Source: JAJDTQ01 sp965204235 (lineage in GTDB: Bacteria > Desulfobacterota > Binatia > UBA9968 > JAJDTQ01). Taken from it: DNA of 64,000 nt. The notes under the pieces are model-generated. The model ran no database searches, was not told where the DNA came from, and was given only the letters and a program-made list of their open reading frames with translations. The position numbers and the translations under genes were made by a program. Positions 15,521 to 23,542 of the stretch are shown in pieces. How positions within the stretch are numbered: position 1 is the first letter of the stretch; each line of letters starts with the position of its first letter. The stretch is from contig OZ241979.1 in assembly GCA_965204235.1 (NCBI GenBank), positions 3,038,001-3,102,000 of the forward strand. The letters run 5' to 3'.

Positions 15521-16696
15521 TTACCACGGGCTCGCCCGGGTGGCCTTCAACCGATCCGGCAACCGGTAGCTCAGGTCGTCGATCATCGAGGCGTCGAGCA
15601 GGAAGACGAAGTTCTTTCCCTGCCACTTCCCGGCCATGCGCGGCGCCATTCGCTGGACGCTCCTGTAGAGCCGGCGCTTCCACTGCAACCACGTCAGCAG
15701 GCCCGCGGTCCCCTGCCGGGGAAACCGGAACCGGTCGGCGAGATCATGGCCGAGAAGCGCGCGGGAGACCCGGTACACGTGGAGCGCCATGCTCCGCCGT
15801 CTGTCCGCATCGTCGATGCCGGCGATGAGCGGCACGGCGTTGACCAGTGCGTTGGCGATGACTGCGGACTCGTCGTCCGGGGGCGGCTCACAGACGCTGG
15901 CGACCCGATGCAACTCCGCGGTTTGGGCCTCGTCCCCCTCGAACAGGAGCGCCTCGGGCGACCCGATGAGCCACGAAGCATAGCGCCAGATCTGCATGAA
16001 GCTGGCGCGCTCCTCGGCGTCCAGGTGCGCGCCGAGCCGGTCCGCCTGCCGCAGCATGGTGGCGGAGAAGTTGGCCGACGCCAGCGCCAGGTGTGCGGCG
16101 CTGACGGGCGCGCCATGGACCGCCTCGTCCCACTCCTCCGAGGCGCGGAGCAGCCGCCTGACCTGGGCGTGGACCAGCCGGATGCGCACGGACAGCTTCC
16201 AGCCCTCACCCTGGCGGCCGAGGGCGCCGGGGAGCATGATCTCGATGAAGTGGCGGGTGTTCTGCCGTATCCGGCGGAGGCCGTGTTCGGTGGTCACCCG
16301 CCCCGTCATGTAGAACGCCTTGCTGATCAGGGTGGCCGCGTTTTGCAGCGTGACGACGAAGAACGCGGGGATGAACAGGTCCGAGTAGCGGTGGAAGGCG
16401 CGGCAGCCCGCGTACACCGAAGCCGGATCGAACCATGCGGGCGGCTCCTCGATCCATTGGAAGAAGTCCCGCAACGGCTTCGGCGCATCCGCGAGGCCCC
16501 TCTCGTCCTGCTCCATGCCCGCGGAGATGAGCCGATGCACCTCGGTCTGGTCCAGCGGCGCCAACGCGTCGATGACGGCGTCGGCCGGCGGGTCGCCCAG
16601 GACCGTGTGTTCGACGTATCTGGCGGCGAGGACCGGGTTGAGCGCGCGCGCCCTTTCGTATCCGGCCCGGTAAGCCGAAGGTATCTTCGTGTTCAT
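15521..16696 (-). CDS. Oxygenase MpaB family / DUF2236 protein
   Basis: 391 residues, all-helical in appearance. PAWFDPASVYAGCRAFHRYS and FFVVTLQNAATLISKAFYMTGRV, then RIRQNTRHFIEIMLPGALGR and WKLSVRIRLVHAQVRRLL, match the haem-binding core of the MpaB/latex-clearing-protein (DUF2236) family, where conserved His and Arg residues hold a b-type haem. Family members cleave or oxidise isoprenoid-like compounds. The gene is divergent, with a 119-bp gap, from a squalene/phytoene synthase gene, so an isoprenoid substrate is an attractive but unproven idea. The ATG at 16696 begins MNTKIPSAYRAGYERARALN. Confidence 0.82.
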   Translation of the reverse strand: MNTKIPSAYRAGYERARALNPVLAARYVEHTVLGDPPADAVIDALAPLDQTEVHRLISAGMEQDERGLADAPKPLRDFFQWIEEPPAWFDPASVYAGCRAFHRYSDLFIPAFFVVTLQNAATLISKAFYMTGRVTTEHGLRRIRQNTRHFIEIMLPGALGRQGEGWKLSVRIRLVHAQVRRLLRASEEWDEAVHGAPVSAAHLALASANFSATMLRQADRLGAHLDAEERASFMQIWRYASWLIGSPEALLFEGDEAQTAELHRVASVCEPPPDDESAVIANALVNAVPLIAGIDDADRRRSMALHVYRVSRALLGHDLADRFRFPRQGTAGLLTWLQWKRRLYRSVQRMAPRMAGKWQGKNFVFLLDASMIDDLSYRLPDRLKATRASPW

Positions 16697-16815
16697 GGGA
16701 CACCTTGATGCAGCATGGAACGACCAGTACGAACCAGTGCAAGTATGCGAGAAATCCCTGTCCTTATCAACAGGAACGCGGTATCGTCAGCGGGACGGGC
16801 GCGGGGACATTCAGG

Positions 16816-17871
16816 ATGACGGCATCCCCCGAAGAGCTTTCCTGGAAATACTGCGTCGAGACGCTGCCCAAGGTGAGCCGCACCTTTGCCCTCAACATCA
16901 GGGTCCTGACCGGCGAGCTCCATCGCTGCGTGCTGCTGGGCTACCTCATCTGCCGGATCGTCGATACGGTGGAGGACTCCTTCTCCCTGGCCCCCCACTT
17001 GAAGGGACGGTTTCTCAGGCGCTTTCCCGGAATCGTCGAGAGTGCGGAATGGGAGAAGCTGCTGCGGGAATGGATCCGGGAACTGAAAGAGGCGCGCCTG
17101 GACGGAAACCCCGCGGACGTCGAGTTGCTGGAGCAGGGTTGCCGCGTCCTCTCCTGTTTCAAGCGCATGGCGCCCGGCTACCAGCGGTTGGGGGAAAGGA
17201 TGGTCTCCACCATGGCGCCGGGGATGGCCGAATACAGCGAACGGTCCCGGGAAGGACCGTTCCTCCTGCGCGACCTCGACGACCTGAAGCGGTATTGCTA
17301 CTGCGTTGCAGGGGTAGTGGGGGAGTTCCTCCTGGACAGCTTCCTGTTGGCGTACGCCTTCAGCGACCGCAAGGCGCAGGTCCTGCGGGAGCACTGTACC
17401 GCCTTCGGGCTGGGGTTGCAGATGACCAACATCGCCAAGGACATGATCGGGGACCGCCGCAGGGGCCAGATCTTCCTTCCGGAGTCGTTCCTGCGGGAAG
17501 CGGGGCTGAGCAAGGAACAGTTCCTTGCAGGACGGAAACCGCACCGGGCCATGGACGCCTACCGGAGGCTCCTGGAAGAGGCCCATGCCCACCTGGTGCG
17601 GGGTTGTTCGTTCACCCTGGCCATCCACCGCCGGCACGTCCGTTTGAGGCTGTTCTGCATCTGGCCGTTGTGGATGGCCTTCGAGACCCTGAAGACCCTC
17701 GGGAGCCAACCCGACCTGCTCCAATGCGGCCGGGAAGTGGCCATCAGTCGAAGGCAGGTCAAGAGGATCCTCCTGGCGACCACCTCGATGATCGGCAGCA
17801 ACGGACTCATCGAGCGAAGCTTCCTGCGGAACTACGGGGACGACGGACCGGCGCCCCTGCGCCGTTCTTGA
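16816..17871 (+). CDS. Squalene/phytoene synthase family protein
   Basis: 351 residues from the ATG at 16816; an upstream frame adds 37 unlikely residues. Both prenyl-diphosphate-binding motifs are present: DTVED (50-54) and NIAKDMIGDRRRG with Asp209 and Asp213. The block YCYCVAGVVGEFLLDSFL and the IFLPESFLREAGL segment also match. The enzyme condenses two isoprenyl diphosphates head to head (farnesyl to squalene or presqualene, or geranylgeranyl to phytoene). No other isoprenoid gene lies nearby, except the possibly related MpaB-type oxygenase on the other strand. Its stop codon TGA is part of a TTGACA that may be the -35 box of the next gene. Confidence 0.87.
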   Translation: MTASPEELSWKYCVETLPKVSRTFALNIRVLTGELHRCVLLGYLICRIVDTVEDSFSLAPHLKGRFLRRFPGIVESAEWEKLLREWIRELKEARLDGNPADVELLEQGCRVLSCFKRMAPGYQRLGERMVSTMAPGMAEYSERSREGPFLLRDLDDLKRYCYCVAGVVGEFLLDSFLLAYAFSDRKAQVLREHCTAFGLGLQMTNIAKDMIGDRRRGQIFLPESFLREAGLSKEQFLAGRKPHRAMDAYRRLLEEAHAHLVRGCSFTLAIHRRHVRLRLFCIWPLWMAFETLKTLGSQPDLLQCGREVAISRRQVKRILLATTSMIGSNGLIERSFLRNYGDDGPAPLRRS

Positions 17872-17936
17872 CATTCGAGCACGAGATAAGTAGCTTCAGC
17901 GTCTTTGGCTGTCCGGGCGCCCGGTGGACCGGGCGC
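17868..17936 (+). promoter_or_regulatory. Possible promoter and leader hairpin of the TAXI transporter
   Basis: TTGACA at 17868-17873 is a consensus -35 overlapping the previous stop codon, with a weak -10 (TAGCTT) 17 nt on. A perfect stem, GCGCCCGG (17917-17924), loop TGGA, CCGGGCGC (17929-17936), stands in the leader 36 nt before the start codon. Confidence 0.4.
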
Positions 17937-17971
17937 TTCCGGCAGCGATGGAAAGCGGAAAGGAGTTCTCC

Positions 17972-18934
17972 ATGCGGCGACGGAAACGGTTTCAAGTGGT
18001 CCTGTTCATCGCGCTCTTCGTCGGGAGCCTCGCGGTTGCGCCGTCCGTCCTGGCGGACAGCTACAAGTTCGGCGTGTCGAAGCCCGGCGGCTCCTGGTAT
18101 CCCATCGGGACCGTGGTCCAGCGGCTGGCCGAGAAGCAGGACGGAGACAAGGTCTCGCTGGACATCGGCGGGGGAACGTCCAACCTGCTGAACGTCATGG
18201 CCGGAAAGCTCGACTTCGGGCTGACCAGCGGAACCTCGGTCGCCGAAGCGCTCAAGGGCAGGGGAAAGTTCGCGGGCAAGGAGGAAGCGGCGAAGAAGGT
18301 GCGCTTGGCCGCGGTGCTGTACCCCAACTACCTCTTCTGGGTGGTGTGGGCCGATTCCGGCATCACGTCCTACCGGCAACTCAAGGGCAAGAGCGTCAAC
18401 GTGATGCCCAAGCGGTTCTCGTTCCAGGCCCTGAACCAGCAGATGCTGGGCGCACTGGGCATCGAGTACGAGGACTTCTCCAAGGTCAACTACCTCGGCT
18501 TCAACGACGCGGTGGCCCAGATGAAGGACAAGCACATCGACGCCTACCTCGGACCCGGCGAGGAGAACTACGCCCCCATCGTCCAGTTGGCCGCGCACGC
18601 GCCCATCCGCATCCTCTCGTTCTCCAAGGAAGACCAGGGGAAGATGAACGCCGCCAACCCCGCGGCGGTGCCCTTCACCCTGGACAAGAAGTACTATGAC
18701 CAGAAGGCGGACGTGGACACGGTCCAGACCTTCGTGACCATCGTCACCAACGCCGACGTTTCGGACGAGCGGGTGTACAAGTTCACCAAGCTGGTCTATG
18801 ACAACCTCGCGGAGTTCGCGGGCGCGGTGAAGGCGTTCTCGCGGGTCAAGGCCGAGAACGGCGCCGCGGACATGGGGGTTGCCCGTCATGCCGGCATGAC
18901 CCGTTACCTGAAGGAAAAGGGAATCCTCAAGTAG
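17972..18934 (+). CDS. TAXI-family TRAP transporter substrate-binding protein
   Basis: 320 residues from the ATG at 17972, which follows a strong AAGGAG site; a longer frame from 17924 is rejected. A Sec signal (MRRRKRFQVV, hydrophobic core, cleavage near VLADS) leads into the TAXI domain: FGVSKPGGSWYPIGTVVQRL and GGGTSNLLNVMAGKLDFGLTSG are typical ligand-lobe blocks. It captures a dicarboxylate- or amino acid-like ligand in the periplasm for the fused permease encoded 142 bp downstream. The two genes are separated by a terminator-like hairpin, which would give more binding protein than permease. Confidence 0.9.
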   Translation: MRRRKRFQVVLFIALFVGSLAVAPSVLADSYKFGVSKPGGSWYPIGTVVQRLAEKQDGDKVSLDIGGGTSNLLNVMAGKLDFGLTSGTSVAEALKGRGKFAGKEEAAKKVRLAAVLYPNYLFWVVWADSGITSYRQLKGKSVNVMPKRFSFQALNQQMLGALGIEYEDFSKVNYLGFNDAVAQMKDKHIDAYLGPGEENYAPIVQLAAHAPIRILSFSKEDQGKMNAANPAAVPFTLDKKYYDQKADVDTVQTFVTIVTNADVSDERVYKFTKLVYDNLAEFAGAVKAFSRVKAENGAADMGVARHAGMTRYLKEKGILK

Positions 18935-18951
18935 GCGAGGGACCCCGCAAG

Positions 18952-18987
18952 GAGGGGCGGCGCGGAAGCGCTGGCCCCTCTTTTTTT
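18952..18987 (+). terminator. Intrinsic terminator-like hairpin between TRAP genes
   Basis: GAGGGGC (18952-18958) pairs perfectly with GCCCCTC (18974-18980), followed by seven T (18981-18987). The 15-nt loop includes a further GCGC pair. Because the permease gene follows on the same strand, it probably works as a partial terminator. Confidence 0.75.
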
Positions 18988-19075
18988 GCTCTCCCGGGCG
19001 CCTCCTGCGGCGGCCGGGAGAGCGGCCTTCCGCATCCTCGCGCCGCGTCGGACACAGGGCGCACGGGCAGCACAC

Positions 19076-20980
19076 ATGCAGCGTCGTCTCACAGGCATCC
19101 CCGGCATCGTCCTGAGCCTCGTGGCTCTCGCCGCCTCCCTCTACCACCTCTACACCGGCTTCTTCGGGCAACCGGAAGCCTACCTGCACCGGGTGATCCA
19201 CGTCACCCTCCTGATCTGGATCACGCTGATGAGCTACGCGGCGTTCAAGCGGCCGGACGACGGGAAGCTCCCCTGGTACGACGGGCTGGTGGTCCTGGGC
19301 TGGCTCCTGTCCATGGGCTACATCTTCTACGAGTACGACTGGATCGTGGAGCACATCGGCCACACCGAGACCTTCGCGCCCTACCAGATCGTCCTGGCCT
19401 TCGGCGGCGTGGCGTTGGTGCTGGAGGCCTGCCGCCGCGCCATCGGCTGGCCCCTCATGGCCCTGGCCCTCGCCGTCTTCCTGTTCGCCTTCGCGGGTCC
19501 CTACCTGCCCGGGTTCCTGCACCACGAGGGCTACTCGCTGTCGCTGGTGGCCGACAACCAGTATTTCCTCACCGACGGACTGTTCGGGCTCCCCACCCAC
19601 ATCTCGGCGAACTTCATCTTCCTGTTCATCGTCTTCGGCGCGTTCCTCGAGAAGTCGGGCTTCGGGCAGTTCACCATCGAGTTCGCCACAGCGCTGGCGG
19701 GCCGCTTCAGGGGCGGTCCGGCCAAGATCGCGGTGCTGTCCAGCGGCCTCATGGGCTCCATCTCGGGCAGCAGCACCGCCAACGCGGTCATCACCGGCTC
19801 CTTCAGCATCCCGATGATGAAGAAGATCGGGTTCCGGGACTACATGGCGGGGGCGGTGGAGGCGTCGGCTTCCACCGGCGGGCTGATCATGCCGCCGGTG
19901 ATGGCGTCGGCCGGCTTCCTCATGTCGGAATACACCGGCATCCCCTACGTCAACGTGATGCAGTACATCCTGATCCCCGCGGTGCTCTACTTCCTCGCCG
20001 TCGGCATCATGGTGCACATCTACGCGGTCAAGGAGAAGATCCCCACGGTGCCGCGCGAAGAGCTGCCGAGCCTCAAGAAGACCCTGATGGACCGGGGCCA
20101 TCTGGCGCTGCCGCTGCTGATCCTCATCTACCTGCTGGTGGCGGGTTTCAGTCCGGGCTACGCGGTGGTGCGATGCATCATCGCCATCGTGATCGTGAGC
20201 TGGCTCCGCAAGGAAACGCGCATGGGACCCAGGGCCATCTGGGAGGCGCTGGTCCAGGGCGGGCTCCAGGCCACGGTGGTGGCCGTGGCCATCATCACTT
20301 CCGGCATCATGGTGGGCATCTTCGACCTGTCCGGGGTCGCCATCCGGTTCTCCGGCCTGATCGTGGATCTGGCGGGCGGGCACCTGTTGCTGGCCCTGGT
20401 TTACGTGATGATTACCGCCATCGTCCTCGGCATGGGGCTGCCGCTGTCCTCCGCGTACATCGTCCAGGTGGGCATCGCGATCCCGGCCCTGGTCACCATG
20501 CTGAAGGTCATGGGCCTGGACGCCGACGCCATCGTTCCCCAGGCGCACCTGTTCGTGATCTTCTTCTGCGCCTTCTCCTCCATTACCCCGCCCACCGCGC
20601 CCACCAGCTATGCGGCCGCGGCCATTGCCCGGTCGCCGGTGGTGGCCACGTCCGTCGAAGCCGTGAAGCTCGCCTTGCCGGCCTTTGTGCTCCCCTACGC
20701 GTTCGTGGCCAACTCCGCGCTGCTGACCATCGGCGCCCCCCTGGATGTCACCGTGACCGTCTTCTTCGCCGTGTGCAGCATGGTGGCCATGGGAATCGCG
20801 GTCCAGGGCTACTGCTTCATGCGCCTGGACATGGTGAGCCGCGTCCTGTTCCTCGCGGTCAGCCTGGGACTGGTGGCGCCGGCGATCCGGTGGAACGCGG
20901 CGAGCTTGGCGCTAGGCGCGGCGTTGGGCTTCTATTGCTGGTTCCGTTCCCGCCCCCGGGCCGTGGCCGGCGGATCGTAG
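19076..20980 (+). CDS. TRAP transporter fused permease (DctQM-type), TAXI partner
   Basis: 634 residues from the ATG at 19076; a TTG-started frame from 18986 adds 30 non-hydrophobic residues and is rejected. An N-terminal region of about four helices (small DctQ-like part, residues 1-160) is joined to a large DctM part with the family blocks GPYLPGFLHHEGYS, GSISGSSTANAVITGSFSIP and EASASTGGLIMPPVMASAGF. Ending SITPPTAPTSYAAAAIA is the conserved C-terminal motif. It drives Na+- or H+-coupled uptake of the ligand delivered by the TAXI protein. The start lacks a strong ribosome-binding site. Confidence 0.9.
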   Translation: MQRRLTGIPGIVLSLVALAASLYHLYTGFFGQPEAYLHRVIHVTLLIWITLMSYAAFKRPDDGKLPWYDGLVVLGWLLSMGYIFYEYDWIVEHIGHTETFAPYQIVLAFGGVALVLEACRRAIGWPLMALALAVFLFAFAGPYLPGFLHHEGYSLSLVADNQYFLTDGLFGLPTHISANFIFLFIVFGAFLEKSGFGQFTIEFATALAGRFRGGPAKIAVLSSGLMGSISGSSTANAVITGSFSIPMMKKIGFRDYMAGAVEASASTGGLIMPPVMASAGFLMSEYTGIPYVNVMQYILIPAVLYFLAVGIMVHIYAVKEKIPTVPREELPSLKKTLMDRGHLALPLLILIYLLVAGFSPGYAVVRCIIAIVIVSWLRKETRMGPRAIWEALVQGGLQATVVAVAIITSGIMVGIFDLSGVAIRFSGLIVDLAGGHLLLALVYVMITAIVLGMGLPLSSAYIVQVGIAIPALVTMLKVMGLDADAIVPQAHLFVIFFCAFSSITPPTAPTSYAAAAIARSPVVATSVEAVKLALPAFVLPYAFVANSALLTIGAPLDVTVTVFFAVCSMVAMGIAVQGYCFMRLDMVSRVLFLAVSLGLVAPAIRWNAASLALGAALGFYCWFRSRPRAVAGGS

Positions 20981-21053
20981 CCCGCTTCCTGGTCTGCAAA
21001 CCGCGTATCATCTGCTCCATGGGCCTCGTCCAAACCCGGACTTGACCCCTTTT

Positions 21054-21081
21054 CCTTACCATATTAAGGTATTCGGTAAGG
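21054..21081 (+). promoter_or_regulatory. Inverted repeat over the antitoxin ribosome-binding site
   Basis: CCTTACC (21054-21060) and GGTAAGG (21075-21081) are perfect inverse copies, with another GGTA between them. The right arm contains the AAGGAG ribosome-binding site. A TTGACC at 21042-21047 may be a -35 box. An autorepression site for the AbrB-type antitoxin is likely. Confidence 0.45.
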
Positions 21082-21089
21082 AGAAACGG

Positions 21090-21332
21090 ATGGTCGTAAA
21101 AATTACTTCGAAGCGTCAGGTCACCTTTCCGGCGCGGGTGCTGGACGCCTTGGGGGTCGGACCGGGCGATCAACTCGAACTGGAAGAAAACCCCGACGGC
21201 TTCATTCTACGGCCCCGGCGTCTCGATCCGCCCTTCATCCCGCCGCTGCGGGACAAGATCGATCCCAACGCCGAGCCGATCGATATGGAGACGTTCCGTA
21301 GCCTGCCTTATGACCCGTCGTTACGGAATTGA
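21090..21332 (+). CDS. AbrB/MazE-type antitoxin (swapped-hairpin)
   Basis: 80 residues from the ATG at 21090. MVVKITSKRQVTFPARVLDALGVGPGDQLELEE is the SpoVT-AbrB DNA-binding swapped-hairpin domain; the rest (RPRRLDPPFIPPLRDKIDP and on) is the toxin-binding tail. Strong AAGGAG ribosome-binding site overlaps the putative operator. It overlaps the PIN toxin gene by 23 nt, the usual layout of a VapBC-like pair in which the antitoxin both neutralises the RNase and represses the operon. Confidence 0.85.
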   Translation: MVVKITSKRQVTFPARVLDALGVGPGDQLELEENPDGFILRPRRLDPPFIPPLRDKIDPNAEPIDMETFRSLPYDPSLRN

Positions 21333-21705
21333 CACTTCCGTGCTTGTTCGGCTGTTGACCGGCGCCCCTCCCGACACGTTCTCGCATTGCGAAAAGGCGC
21401 TGAGGAGGTTGGCAAAGAGCGGGGCAGAGGTTTTCGCCTCGAACCAAGTCATTGGGGAAGCCTACGTCACGGTCCAGCATCACTACGGCGTATCCAGGAC
21501 TGACGCCCGCGCCGGCCTGCTCTATGTGCTGCGCAGCGGACTCGTAGCCCCCTTGAACGGGCACTCGGTCATCGCCGCCCTGGAGGCGTCCGGCGGCCCG
21601 GGTCTGTTCGACCGCCTCATCGCGGACGAGTACGCCCGCGCCGGCCTGGAAGTCCTCACCCTGGACAGGAAGATGGCGGTCCTGTCCGAGGCGCGGCGGC
21701 TATAG
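21310..21705 (+). CDS. PIN-domain toxin (VapC-like RNase)
   Basis: 131 residues. The four acidic PIN residues are in place: Asp8 in GIDTSVLVRLL, Glu50 in ASNQVIGEAYV, Asp101 in GLFDRLIADEYA and Asp119 in LEVLTLDRKM. Such toxins cleave specific RNAs under stress. The start lies inside the antitoxin gene. The stop TAG is formed by the first bases of a repeat element (CTATAGGAA), so the last residue may have been trimmed or changed by that insertion; the catalytic residues are unaffected. Confidence 0.88.
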   Translation: MTRRYGIDTSVLVRLLTGAPPDTFSHCEKALRRLAKSGAEVFASNQVIGEAYVTVQHHYGVSRTDARAGLLYVLRSGLVAPLNGHSVIAALEASGGPGLFDRLIADEYARAGLEVLTLDRKMAVLSEARRL

Positions 21706-21818
21706 GAAACTCTGAACAATTGCCCCGTTCGTCCTGAGCGTAGCGAAGCGAAGTCGAAGGACGCGCTTTTCCATAAGGAGGGCGCGCCCCAAGCCGGAAT
21801 TGATCAGAGGTTCCTATA
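21701..21818. repeat. MITE-like element, copy B (most complete)
   Basis: 118 bp with terminal inverted repeats: TATAGGAAACTCTGAACAAT on the left and GAATTGATCAGAGGTTCCTATA read inversely on the right, about 18 of 21 positions matching. The GGAA...TTCC body is flanked by TA on both sides, the target preference of IS630/Tc1-type transposition. Confidence 0.8.
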
Positions 21819-21834
21819 GACGGACCACCGGCGC

Positions 21835-22356
21835 GTGGCCTTCACCGACGAGGAGTTGGACTTCATCATCAACTACGACAAAGACGGCCCACGTGTGCCC
21901 GTGGACCTCGCCTGGATACGCTGGCTCCTGGACAGCCATGCGCGCTGGTTGAACCGGGATCTGGTCGAGCGGACGGGCACGACCGAGGAGCAGGGTGAAC
22001 GGCTCTATCTCGCGCCTTTCGTGGTGGTTTCCCACGCACGCGGCGAAGACCCCGTCCTCAACTACGGCAACCGGCAGGCCCTCGCGTTGTGGGAAATGAC
22101 CTGGGAGGAATTTACCGCGACCCCTTCGCGGTTGACCGCGGAACCCCTGGACCGCACCGAGCGGGCCCGGATGCTCGAACGGGTGGCCGCGCACGGGTTC
22201 GTCACCGATTACCGGGGGGTGCGCGTCTCCCGGACGGGCCGCCGTTTTCTCGTGGAACGGGCCACCGTGTGGAACGTCCTGGACGACCGCGGGAGCGAAC
22301 GGGGCCAAGCCGCCTGCTTTTCACGCTGGACGCCCCTCCACCACACGAAACCCTGA
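21835..22356 (+). CDS. MEKHLA-domain protein (PAS-related)
   Basis: 173 residues from a GTG at 21835. The sequence APFVVVSHARGEDPVLNYGN, then ALWEMTWEEFTATPSRLTAEP, DYRGVRVSRTGRRF and ATVWNVLDD is the MEKHLA domain, a PAS-like sensor fold also found in plant HD-ZIP proteins. Ligand and partner are unknown. The start lies only 17 bp after a MITE-like element and has no ribosome-binding site, so the element may have replaced the native 5' region, and a few N-terminal residues may be lost or gained. The frame ends 36 bp before the convergent LLM gene. Confidence 0.75.
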   Translation: MAFTDEELDFIINYDKDGPRVPVDLAWIRWLLDSHARWLNRDLVERTGTTEEQGERLYLAPFVVVSHARGEDPVLNYGNRQALALWEMTWEEFTATPSRLTAEPLDRTERARMLERVAAHGFVTDYRGVRVSRTGRRFLVERATVWNVLDDRGSERGQAACFSRWTPLHHTKP

Positions 22357-22391
22357 AGCGCCGCGGTTTGCTTCGGCCGCGGCATCGCCCG

Positions 22392-23432
22392 TCAGGCCCG
22401 GCGCGCCGCCCGCACCCGGGGCATGACTTCCTCGGCCATGAGCCGGATGACGGACTCGATGCCGCCTCCGGGGGGCGCCAGGACCCAGACGCCGAAGCGC
22501 CGTATGCCCAAGTCGGCGATGCGGTCGATCTTGGCGGCCACCTCCTCGGGGGTCCCGGCCCAGGCGAAGGCGTCCACGAACTCCTCGGGGACCAGGGGGC
22601 CGGCCTCGAACATGAGCTCGTAATCGCGCTTGGCGATCAGGGCCTCCAACTCGGACGGGACTTCCATGCCCAACTGCGTCACGAAGTCGCGGTTGGGGTA
22701 GCTGCTCCACAACAGGAAGGCGATCATCTGCCTGACGCCGGCCCGGGCCCGGTCACGGTCCGGGTCCACACAGGTGTCCACGCGCGAGATGACCTCGACC
22801 TCATCGGGGTCGCGGCCCGCCTGCCGCGCGCCCTGCCGGACGAAGTCCCAGGCCATGGCGACGCCCCGGGGCGTCGCCATGGTGGCGATCATGGCGCCGT
22901 CGGCGATGCGTCCCGCCAGGCGGAGCACCGCGGGACCCCGGGTGGCGATCACCACCGGGATGCCGGGCCGGGCCGGGAACCCCAGCACGCCGCCCCGGAC
23001 CCCCACGACCTCGCCTTCCACCGACGCGGGCTTGCCGGACCACATGGCGCGCATGACGGCGACGGCGTCCCGCATGGCGTCCACCGGGCGTTCCCGCCGG
23101 ATGCCCATGGCGGGGAAGCCGGAACCCCCTGCGCCTACGCCCACGATGACCCGGCCGGACGCCATGTCGTCCACCGTGGCCATGGCCGCGGCGGTGAGGG
23201 CGGGATGGACGCTGTAAGGGTCCGCGACCGCGGCGCCGATGCCGATGCGGCCGGTGTGGACGGCGCTGAGGGTCATGTTCGCGACCATGTCGCGGCCGAA
23301 CTTCTCGTTGGAGTGCCACAGGCAGTCGAACCCCGACGCTTCCGCGCTCTTGACGACGGCCACCCGCCGGGACAGGGGATAGGCGGCCACCGTCCTGGAA
23401 CTATAGCCGAGGTCGAATCGGAGACCGCTCAT
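22392..23432 (-). CDS. LLM class flavin-dependent oxidoreductase (F420-type MER-like)
   Basis: 346 residues. A luciferase-like TIM barrel is shown by AEASGFDCLWHSNEKFGRD, GIGAAVADPYSVHPALTAAAMATVD, SGRVIVGVGAGGSGFPAMG and RIADGAMIATMATP. Members use FMN or coenzyme F420; the methylenetetrahydromethanopterin reductase-like spacing suggests F420, but this is not provable by eye. It is the last of four same-strand genes (peptidase, PLP enzyme, LLM, LLM), 110 bp after the other LLM gene, and most likely takes part in the same degradation pathway. Confidence 0.83.
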   Translation of the reverse strand: MSGLRFDLGYSSRTVAAYPLSRRVAVVKSAEASGFDCLWHSNEKFGRDMVANMTLSAVHTGRIGIGAAVADPYSVHPALTAAAMATVDDMASGRVIVGVGAGGSGFPAMGIRRERPVDAMRDAVAVMRAMWSGKPASVEGEVVGVRGGVLGFPARPGIPVVIATRGPAVLRLAGRIADGAMIATMATPRGVAMAWDFVRQGARQAGRDPDEVEVISRVDTCVDPDRDRARAGVRQMIAFLLWSSYPNRDFVTQLGMEVPSELEALIAKRDYELMFEAGPLVPEEFVDAFAWAGTPEEVAAKIDRIADLGIRRFGVWVLAPPGGGIESVIRLMAEEVMPRVRAARRA

Positions 23433-23542
23433 TGCTTTCCGCCATTACGCGCGAAGCGCCGGCGAGACCCGGGCGGCGAAGCGTTCCCGCCGGGCGCCGC
23501 CAAGGCAGTCTTTGGAGGCGTCATGTCGATTCCCCTTTCGGT

